From: a bacterium
GTDB lineage: Bacteria; Krumholzibacteriota; Krumholzibacteriia; LZORAL124-64-63
Assembly: GCA_024223715.1 (NCBI GenBank)
Contig: JAAEOA010000192.1
Span: 1 to 64,000, forward strand
Direction of reading: 5' to 3'
Length of the DNA stretch: 64,000 bases
Shown: positions 53,943 to 64,000 of the stretch, piece after piece
Position numbering within the stretch: the stretch's first letter is position 1
Layout: the number at the start of each line of letters is the position of its first letter
Made by a program: the position numbers and the translations under genes
Notes under the pieces: model-generated
What the model was told of the DNA's origin: nothing
The model's input: only the letters and a program-made list of their open reading frames with translations
Database searches by the model: none

Positions 53943-55820
53943 TTGAATCAATATAACTGTTGCCAGATCCACTTCCACCCTGTAGCTTCTGTTTCGGAGG
54001 GAGGCTTTGCAGCGCCCGGTCACAAGGATGTGATCTGTGGTATTTCGCCTGAAGGGATTCAGCAAGCGCTTATGGCCCCGGAAAAACAAGTCCGTCGTTT
54101 ATTGCTAATACACGAAAACCCCGATGTAACAGCGGGGGTGCGTGAGCTTCTGTCTACTCTTCGGAACCCCCGTCACATTGTTGCTCATTATCACCACCTC
54201 ATGGATGGCCTGACTTATCTCATGGTTAACCCCGTGGATTTGGTTCTGGTCGGTCCAGCTCCCGCAGATGTGGATCAACTGGCAGCCATTAGAAAAATCA
54301 GTGCTGCATATCCGGAAATCCCCATCATCGCTTTATCTCGCAGTATTAATTCCGCCTCTATTTTTGCGTTGAAGAAAGCTGGTTCCAGTGAGTGTTTGTC
54401 CATCAATGAATTGCATAGCGATCTTTGGTTTCGCACCCTGAACTATTGCATTCAGGAAAGCGCCCTGAAAAGCCAGTTGGCAAGTGCAACAGCAAGCATC
54501 GACTGGATGCAGAATACCGACTCTTTAACGGGTTTGCTAAATCGAAAAGGAATGGAACGGGAAACTCTGGCTCTGCTTGCCCTCGCGCGTAAAAACAACT
54601 GCGACCTGCAGGTCTTGCTTATTGATCTGGATGAGTTTGGCCGCATCAACTCCACTCTCGGCCATGGTGTGGGCGACCTGATTCTCATGGCGGCGGCTCG
54701 ACGCATCAATGACCTCATTGGTGAAAAGGATAAAGTGGGAAGAGTGGGAACCGACCGTTTTGTGGTGGTTCTGGCAAAGGACTGTGAAGAGTATGCCAGC
54801 ACTTTGGCAGAAAAAATCCGTCTGGCCATCAGTCGTGATGTGATTCAGGCGGGCGATAACAGTTTGGCAACTACAGCAAGCCTGGGTGTGACAGGCATTT
54901 CCTCATCCACCATCAGTTTTGATGAAGTACTGGCCAAGGCTCATTTTGTTCTTCAGCGCAGCAAGCTGAAGGGAAAAAATCGGGTTTCAAGGGCAGCCAG
55001 TCTGGCCGATGTGCGTCTCATTCGTCCTTCGGAAGTGGGGCCCGACATGATTCGCGCCCTGTTGCACGGTTTTGTCCTGAATGTTTATTCCCAGCCCATT
55101 GTCAATTTGCTCGATGGCCGGATTGTTTCTCAGGAACTGTTAATACGTGGCCCGGAAGGCCCGTTAAGATCACCCGATGCTCTATTCAGATATTGTCAGG
55201 AAAAAGATATTCTTTCCGCTGTTGATTTGCGCTGCCTGAAAGAGTGCGCCAAGGCTGCATCCCGAACTGCCCAGGGACAGGCTCCGCGATACCACGTGAA
55301 CATCATGCCGGCGACTCTTTTGCAAACTCCGGTTGAAGAATTGGTTCGGGTTTTGCAGGTGAACAATGACTTTGGCCATTGCTGCCTCGAGCTGAGCGAG
55401 CAGCAACTTCTGGGTGACCCTTCGGTCTTATTGCCGAGAGTGCGCAGTTTGCAGGAAGCCGGCATTCGCATTGCCATTGACGATGTTGGATATGGAAAAA
55501 GTCACCTGGAAAATCTGCTCATGCTCGATCCCCAGGTGATGAAAATTGACAAACGATTGGTCCAGGGTGTATCCGCTGATGGTGATATGCGGCAAACCCT
55601 TGGTCGGCTCCTGAAAATGGCCGATGTCCTGGGCGCTGAAACGGTGGCCGAAGGCATTGAAGATGCTGATGATTACCGTGTGCTTCTGGAAATGGGCGTG
55701 CGCTTTGGCCAGGGATATTTATTTGGTGTGCCCATGCCCTGCTCGGAGGCTGCTGAAGTCAACAAGGCTAATAATTTGAGTACTGGGGGAAATGACCCGG
55801 AGGCCCGGGCTGAAGCCTGA
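53943..55820 (+). CDS. GGDEF-EAL protein with N-terminal receiver-like domain
   Basis: A 625-residue c-di-GMP signalling protein. Residues ~45-165 look like a receiver domain (RRLLLIHENPD opens it). The GGDEF domain (~190-340) has DSLTGLLNRKG, but the signature GGDEF is GTDRF, so cyclase activity is unlikely. The EAL domain (~365-605) keeps the key residues: SQELLIRG (EAL as ELL), NIM, CCLELSEQQ, IAIDDVGYG, MKIDK, TVAEGIED and GQGYLFG, so it may be an active phosphodiesterase. The TTG start at 53943 is uncertain; no strong ribosome site is seen. Confidence 0.85.
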   Translation: MNQYNCCQIHFHPVASVSEGGFAAPGHKDVICGISPEGIQQALMAPEKQVRRLLLIHENPDVTAGVRELLSTLRNPRHIVAHYHHLMDGLTYLMVNPVDLVLVGPAPADVDQLAAIRKISAAYPEIPIIALSRSINSASIFALKKAGSSECLSINELHSDLWFRTLNYCIQESALKSQLASATASIDWMQNTDSLTGLLNRKGMERETLALLALARKNNCDLQVLLIDLDEFGRINSTLGHGVGDLILMAAARRINDLIGEKDKVGRVGTDRFVVVLAKDCEEYASTLAEKIRLAISRDVIQAGDNSLATTASLGVTGISSSTISFDEVLAKAHFVLQRSKLKGKNRVSRAASLADVRLIRPSEVGPDMIRALLHGFVLNVYSQPIVNLLDGRIVSQELLIRGPEGPLRSPDALFRYCQEKDILSAVDLRCLKECAKAASRTAQGQAPRYHVNIMPATLLQTPVEELVRVLQVNNDFGHCCLELSEQQLLGDPSVLLPRVRSLQEAGIRIAIDDVGYGKSHLENLLMLDPQVMKIDKRLVQGVSADGDMRQTLGRLLKMADVLGAETVAEGIEDADDYRVLLEMGVRFGQGYLFGVPMPCSEAAEVNKANNLSTGGNDPEARAEA

Positions 55821-55839
55821 CCTCCGGTATTTCGGCCTT

Positions 55840-58509
<2,670 letters not shown>

Positions 58510-58555
58510 TTTTTAATGGACAGGGTAAAACAGGATCTGCTCCGGAACGGTAGTT

Positions 58556-59404
58556 ATGGAAAGTGACTCACTCAAAAACCATTACCACCAGCCCGAGTTG
58601 ATTCAGAAAATTTATCAGGCTCTAAAACAGGCCAACATTGATCCGGCTCAATTGAACCGCCAGGATCTTGACCTGCTGGACGAATTTCACATTCGTGGCC
58701 GTGAAGCAACTGTTGAGTTGGCGGCTTTGGTTAACCTTCAAAAACATCATCGGGTATTGGATGCAGGTTGTGGTCTGGGCGGGCCCGCCCGTTTTTTGGC
58801 AGATCAGTTTAAGTGCCAGGTCACCGGGATGGATCTTGTGGAGAGTTATTGTGAAGTGGCCAGTGAGTTAACTGACTTGGTGGGGCTTTCCTATCTTGTG
58901 AAATTTCAGCAGGGTGATATGCAGAAGATGCCCTTTGCCGATGATGAGTTTGATTTTTTCTGGAGCCAGCACACAACTATGAATATTCCGGATAAATCTG
59001 CCTTGGTGGCAGAAGTTTCCCGGGTATTACGGCCCGGAGGCAAGGCTGTCTTTTATGAAGTGTGTCAGGGGAACGGCCTGCCGGTTCATTTACCAGTGCC
59101 GTGGGCCAGTGAAACCGGCCACAGTTTTTTGCCAACAGCCAATGAGTTAAGGATGGAATTGTCCGGCAGTTCTTTGCAGGAAGAACATTGGGAAGATGTA
59201 ACAGCTATCGCTTTACAGTGGATCGATGGTTTGAATGCGGGCCTGAAGGGACCTGTTCCCAAAAATCCAGCCCGTCCCAATCTTGGTTTGGTGATGGGTG
59301 AACAAGCGTCAATCAAAAGCAAAAATATGTTCAGGAACCTGAATGAAGGCCGTATTTTGGTGGTTCAGGGTGTTTTTAATAATCAAACACATGCTCAGCG
59401 CTAA
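58556..59404 (+). CDS. Class I SAM-dependent methyltransferase
   Basis: A 282-residue methyltransferase. The AdoMet site is VLDAGCGLGGPARFLA (~72-87), then VTGMDLVESY, GDMQKMPFADDEFDFFWSQHTTMNI and VLRPGGKAVFYE. The arrangement is like UbiE and dimethylglycine N-methyltransferases; the substrate is unknown. It converges with the next, leftward gene and their 3' ends overlap by 29 bases. It follows gmd by 46 bases. Confidence 0.82.
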   Translation: MESDSLKNHYHQPELIQKIYQALKQANIDPAQLNRQDLDLLDEFHIRGREATVELAALVNLQKHHRVLDAGCGLGGPARFLADQFKCQVTGMDLVESYCEVASELTDLVGLSYLVKFQQGDMQKMPFADDEFDFFWSQHTTMNIPDKSALVAEVSRVLRPGGKAVFYEVCQGNGLPVHLPVPWASETGHSFLPTANELRMELSGSSLQEEHWEDVTAIALQWIDGLNAGLKGPVPKNPARPNLGLVMGEQASIKSKNMFRNLNEGRILVVQGVFNNQTHAQR

Positions 59405-60227
59405 CCCCAAAAGCCAAAAGCACACTGGCGGTCAGCGATGGTCTTTCCAGCATCATAAAATGACCGGTGCGTCCAAAACGCTTGAAACTCAGAGAGCGAG
59501 CGTACCCAAAACCAATTTGATCGAGAATGGCACGGTTTTGTTCCGGGTTGGGAAACAGTAATTCACTGCCTATGACCAGCAGAGGAACCGATAGGCTTTT
59601 TAACCTCTCGGTTTCATCATAATCGAAGCTACTCATTAACAGAGAAACAAAGGTGGCAGCTTCTGTTTTCATGGCAGAATCAATAATCTTTTCCGTAACT
59701 TCTTCATCGGGGCTCATTGCTGAATACCGTGCGGCTACAAAGTGTTCGTAGTCATCAATTAAAGCCTGGGCAATGTTTTGTTTTTGTTCGGCAGATGCAA
59801 GTTGAACCGGCGCAGAATCAATCATCATTAAGCGGTACACATCGGACGGATGATCCATGGTATATTCCAGAGCGATCATGCCACCCATTCCATGACCCAC
59901 CAAAGTGGGGTAAACAAACCCATTTTCTTTGATGAAAGATTCCAGCCGGAGTACTTCCTTGGTGATGGTATTGTCGGCGATTGGTTGGGTTTTACCATGA
60001 CCGGCCATTTCGAAAACTGCCACATTGAAAGTTCCCATCAGATAGGGCACCACCTCGTCCCAGACTTTGGCGTTGGAGCCCAGGCCATGAATGAGGACTA
60101 TTTCAAATTCGCCTCGCCCTTCCAGGACTTGGCTTTCACCTTGGGATTGGGCTGAGCTTGGGACCGTGGTCAGTGCCAAAAGCACCAGAACCATAAAAGT
60201 GGAAGACATAATTTGCCGCAAGATCAT
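59376..60227 (-). CDS. Exported alpha/beta-hydrolase-fold protein with glycine in place of the catalytic serine
   Basis: A 283-residue protein with a signal peptide (~1-26, ending SSA). The fold markers are IVLIHGLGSNAKVWDEVVPYL, the elbow VGHGMGGMIALEYTM and RTGHFMML for the histidine. At the nucleophile position the usual GHSMGG is GHGMGG (Gly113), and the acid position reads GSELLFP with Glu. So the catalytic triad is not intact. AAGGA lies seven bases before the ATG, immediately after the MBL-fold gene stop, so the two are one operon. It may bind rather than hydrolyse a ligand. Confidence 0.78.
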   Translation of the reverse strand: MILRQIMSSTFMVLVLLALTTVPSSAQSQGESQVLEGRGEFEIVLIHGLGSNAKVWDEVVPYLMGTFNVAVFEMAGHGKTQPIADNTITKEVLRLESFIKENGFVYPTLVGHGMGGMIALEYTMDHPSDVYRLMMIDSAPVQLASAEQKQNIAQALIDDYEHFVAARYSAMSPDEEVTEKIIDSAMKTEAATFVSLLMSSFDYDETERLKSLSVPLLVIGSELLFPNPEQNRAILDQIGFGYARSLSFKRFGRTGHFMMLERPSLTASVLLAFGVSAEHVFDY

Positions 60228-60229
60228 CT

Positions 60230-61063
60230 TTAATTCCTTTCAGGACCTGGCTCGGAGCCACTTCCCGCAGAGTTATCGCCAACTTGAAATGAGCTGCCAT
60301 CGCGGGCCTGGCATACCAGCCCGTCGTAAAATTTACTCAACTCTTCCACAAGATTTAAGCCTGCGGCAGCTGGGTATTGATGTGTCAGGACGGTCTTCCG
60401 GGGTTGACTGTCCTGGCACAGTTGGCCCACAGTTTCCGGACTCATATGACCGGCTGTGGCAAGATGGTCGGGTGTGGAGCATTCCACCACCAAAAGATCA
60501 ACGTTTCGTGCCGCCTTGTTCAACTCCGGACTGGGGCCGGTGTCCCCGGAAAAAACAGCGGTGTGCCCTTCGCAGTCGGTAAAGTGATAGCCAACGGCAT
60601 AATCGGAAAGTCGATCCTGAGGATGATTAACTTTGAAAGGTTTAATGATACCGCCGTTATTCAGCTTTAAAGCTTGGTTTTCGTGCCATTCAACAACTTC
60701 CAGAGAGCGGCTGCGCGGGGTTAGCCAGGAACCGTAAATATCGAACAATTTTTCGAGTAGAACCTTCAGGCCCGGGGGTCCAAAAAGCCGCAGGGGAGTT
60801 GTGTTTGTGCAAACCACTGAATGGGAAGCAAACAAAATGGCCAGCAGGTCGGCGCTGTGATCCGGGTGCAAATGTGTCAAAATGATGGCCCCGAGACCAT
60901 CGACACCCTCATCGTTAAGGCCCGACTTAACCAGGCGTACCAAGGCGCCAGGCCCTGGGTCCAGGAGCAGATATTCATCGTCAAGTCCCACCCAATAGGC
61001 AGCCGGACAGTGTTCTGGTGTGGGTACGGCCCCGCCGGCACCCAGAATGTGGAAGTTGATCAT
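60230..61063 (-). CDS. MBL-fold metallo-hydrolase, RNase Z-like
   Basis: A 277-residue metallo-beta-lactamase-fold hydrolase. It opens INFHILGAGGAVPTPEHC, carries the two-metal motif LTHLHPDHSADL, then AVFSGDTGPSP with the bridging Asp and LTHQYP for the last ligand. The form resembles RNase Z and aryl-sulfatase-like members; the substrate is unknown. The ATG at 61063 is chosen at the start of the conserved domain; the frame runs further upstream. Its stop lies two bases before the next gene. Confidence 0.82.
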   Translation of the reverse strand: MINFHILGAGGAVPTPEHCPAAYWVGLDDEYLLLDPGPGALVRLVKSGLNDEGVDGLGAIILTHLHPDHSADLLAILFASHSVVCTNTTPLRLFGPPGLKVLLEKLFDIYGSWLTPRSRSLEVVEWHENQALKLNNGGIIKPFKVNHPQDRLSDYAVGYHFTDCEGHTAVFSGDTGPSPELNKAARNVDLLVVECSTPDHLATAGHMSPETVGQLCQDSQPRKTVLTHQYPAAAGLNLVEELSKFYDGLVCQARDGSSFQVGDNSAGSGSEPGPERN

Positions 61064-61201
61064 GGTGATAAAACAAAGGTATTGTGCGGGAACGTCAAGC
61101 GACCTTATGTGTATATAGTGTCCAATTCTGGACATAAACCCAATCAATCCGTATCATAGTCCAGCTTCCTGCTCTCATTTTACTGTTTTGAAAGGTTTGG
61201 C

Positions 61202-62872
61202 ATGCTCCTTCGAATATTTCGTTTAAATACCGGTTTGATGGTGATGATAGCTCTGCTGGTAACTTTGACCGCAGCTGGAACCAGCTGGGCTGTTGCCAAA
61301 GCCAACACCGTGGAAGAAAAAATTGTCCGGCTGGCTGCCAAGGTTCAGGAAGATCCCACCGATGGCCGGAGCTGGAACGATCTTGGTGTTTTGTACGCCC
61401 AGGAGGGCCAATTCGACCAGGCCCGCGATTCTTTCATTCGTGCGGTCCAAACCAATCCCCAGGAAGGTGACTTTCACCGAAATCTGGGATTGGCTTTTTC
61501 CCGCTTGAATAACTACTCCCTGGCCGTTGCTGAGTTCAAAGCCTATAAGCGCTTCGATGCCATGGGTGGCATCGATTATTGGCGTCTTATTGGGCACGCC
61601 CAGGTTCAGGCCGGAAATACAGATGACGCCCGGGCAACTTTTAATGAAGGCATCGATATGCTTTCGCCCACCCTGGGTGCTGAAGGACTGCGGCTGGTTC
61701 TGGCTTTGAATAAGCTGGAAATGAATGCCGGCAAGGATGACGTTGTTCGCGAACTGTTGAAAAAGCATACTCCGGCTGCTGTTACTTTCGTAAAAAATGC
61801 TCATGACGAAGCCGATGACGGTTACATGGAAGCCAAGTCCATCATCCACAATCAGGTGGGTCAAATGGTTGATGATGGCAAGCTCATGGAGGAGTCCGGT
61901 CTGTTGCCCGAGGCTGGAAAATTATACTCCGAAGCTTATAAAATGGCCCCGGAACGGGACGACCTGTTGCCCCGCCTGGTCGATGTGTACCTGAAAGAAG
62001 GCCGCAGTATGGATGCCCGGGTGGCGGCACGTCTGGCCCGGGACGATCATCCGGACAAAGCCGGAACCTGGATTGCAACGGCCAAAGTGCACGAAACTCA
62101 CGACCGCCTCGACGATGCCATTGTCGCTTACGAAAGAGCTTATGAAATTGACCCGGAAATTGATGGTTTGCGAGTGGCCATTGGCAACCTGCTTATGCGT
62201 CAGGGCCGAGATAGGGAAGCGTCAAAATATTTGAAAGACGGAGTCATTTCCAGCGAGACCAAACCTGAAGTTGTTTACAATTACGCAGTGAGTTTGATGC
62301 GTGATAAAAAGTATCATGGCGCCATCCCTTCCTTAAAAAGTGTTACGGCACAGCTTCCGGAAATGTATCAGGGATGGCTGGCTCTGGCTCAGTGTTATCA
62401 GCAAACCAAGCAATATTCCCTGGCCGTGGCCCCTTATGAAAAGGCCTACGCTCTGAACCCGGACCCCAAGCTGCTTTTCCATTTGGCACGTTGCGCCCAG
62501 AAGAGTAAGCAGTACAAAAAATCCATCTCCGCGTATGAAGGGGCCTTGAAAGATGATCCCGGTTATGTGAAAGCCCGTTACAATTTGTCACTGACATTCA
62601 TGGACGCAAAAAAATACAGTGAAGCGGTTGACTCATTCCAGAAGTTGGTTGAGCTGGAAGGCGATACCTACCGGGCTTATTACAGTATGGGACTGAGTTA
62701 TTATTATCAGGAATTATACGACGAAGCTCTCGAATCTTACGACATGGCCCTGGAGCAAAAAGAAACTGTGAATGTTTTGAACAACATTGGTTTGGTGTAC
62801 GCAGCTTTGGGCGATAAAAAATCTGCCAAACGATACTACGACGACGCAAAAGCTCTTAAAGGAGGCAAATAA
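61202..62872 (+). CDS. Exported TPR-repeat protein
   Basis: A 556-residue protein with a signal peptide (~1-31) and then about a dozen tetratricopeptide repeats, for example WNDLGVLYAQEGQFDQARDSF, LARCAQKSKQYKKSISAYEGAL and MGLSYYYQELYDEALESYDMAL. TPR arrays bind partner proteins. The following gene starts at once with a GGAGG that lies inside this gene's end, so they are coupled. It probably acts in the periplasm. Confidence 0.88.
   Translation: MLLRIFRLNTGLMVMIALLVTLTAAGTSWAVAKANTVEEKIVRLAAKVQEDPTDGRSWNDLGVLYAQEGQFDQARDSFIRAVQTNPQEGDFHRNLGLAFSRLNNYSLAVAEFKAYKRFDAMGGIDYWRLIGHAQVQAGNTDDARATFNEGIDMLSPTLGAEGLRLVLALNKLEMNAGKDDVVRELLKKHTPAAVTFVKNAHDEADDGYMEAKSIIHNQVGQMVDDGKLMEESGLLPEAGKLYSEAYKMAPERDDLLPRLVDVYLKEGRSMDARVAARLARDDHPDKAGTWIATAKVHETHDRLDDAIVAYERAYEIDPEIDGLRVAIGNLLMRQGRDREASKYLKDGVISSETKPEVVYNYAVSLMRDKKYHGAIPSLKSVTAQLPEMYQGWLALAQCYQQTKQYSLAVAPYEKAYALNPDPKLLFHLARCAQKSKQYKKSISAYEGALKDDPGYVKARYNLSLTFMDAKKYSEAVDSFQKLVELEGDTYRAYYSMGLSYYYQELYDEALESYDMALEQKETVNVLNNIGLVYAALGDKKSAKRYYDDAKALKGGK

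Positions 62873-64000
<1,128 letters not shown>

Noticed and set aside
55796-55829. Hairpin between the GGDEF-EAL gene and hutH as a terminator
   Set aside because: A CCGGAGG/CCTCCGG pairing exists, but the loop is long, part is coding and no T run follows.

Overview
The window looks like chromosomal DNA of a Gram-negative bacterium, probably an uncultured lineage of the FCB superphylum (the Bacteroidota/Fibrobacterota/Latescibacterota/Krumholzibacteriota neighbourhood). Reasons: two large secreted proteases (an S8 subtilase and a C25 gingipain-like protease) end in the PNPFNP...FlgD/Ig-like C-terminal domain typical of those phyla; a secreted sortilin/BNR protein and an outer-membrane barrel protein are present; base composition is close to one half G+C by eye; TTG and GTG starts are frequent. 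The exact phylum is inference.

Layout. 1-8.6 kb: the 3' end of guaB, a CheW protein with an inserted CZB zinc domain, a YgjP-like metalloprotein, a FabK/nitronate-monooxygenase-like flavoprotein, queG, a radical-SAM AmrS-like gene, queF, then an aminotransferase/nucleotidyltransferase/VOC cluster. 8.6-15.1 kb: the subtilase, a DUF3524/GTDC1-type glycosyltransferase (candidate tRNA-queuosine mannosyltransferase), a HAD phosphatase and an alpha/beta-hydrolase-fold protein without its nucleophile. 15.1-22.8 kb: three unrecognised genes (one a membrane coiled-coil protein with a duplicated C-terminal DLSEFGAV motif), one insertion sequence with inverted repeats, a small HTH protein and a STAS/HD-GYP-like protein. 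22.8-28.3 kb: cdaA, folP, ftsH, tilS and an elongator tRNA-Met, all leftward. 28.3-34.7 kb: ilvC-like gene, a Yip1-like membrane protein, a MacA-like adaptor with two MacB-type permeases but no ATPase, and a beta-carbonic anhydrase. 34.9-46.4 kb: gingipain-like protease, sthA, a barrel protein whose reading frame has an in-frame TGA right after the signal peptide, a small OB-fold-like periplasmic protein, a PepSY-type membrane protein and the sortilin-like protein. 46.7-64 kb: HDOD protein, polysaccharide deacetylase, metH-metF, a GGDEF/EAL protein, hutH, gmd, a methyltransferase, an alpha/beta-hydrolase-fold secreted protein, an MBL-fold hydrolase, a TPR protein with a partner, and the first codons of gltX.

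How it works together. Most of the window is housekeeping: GMP, folate, methionine/one-carbon, tRNA modification, c-di-AMP and membrane proteolysis. Queuosine is a recurring theme (queG, queF and a candidate Q-mannosyltransferase within 8 kb). Signalling proteins are numerous and several carry degenerate catalytic motifs (HD-GYP lacking its HD pair, GGDEF reduced to GTDRF). The best candidates for undescribed biology are the three-gene block at 15.1-18.8 kb, the possible bacterial queuosine glycosylation, and the interrupted or recoded barrel gene. I see no CRISPR array, prophage or obvious defence island.
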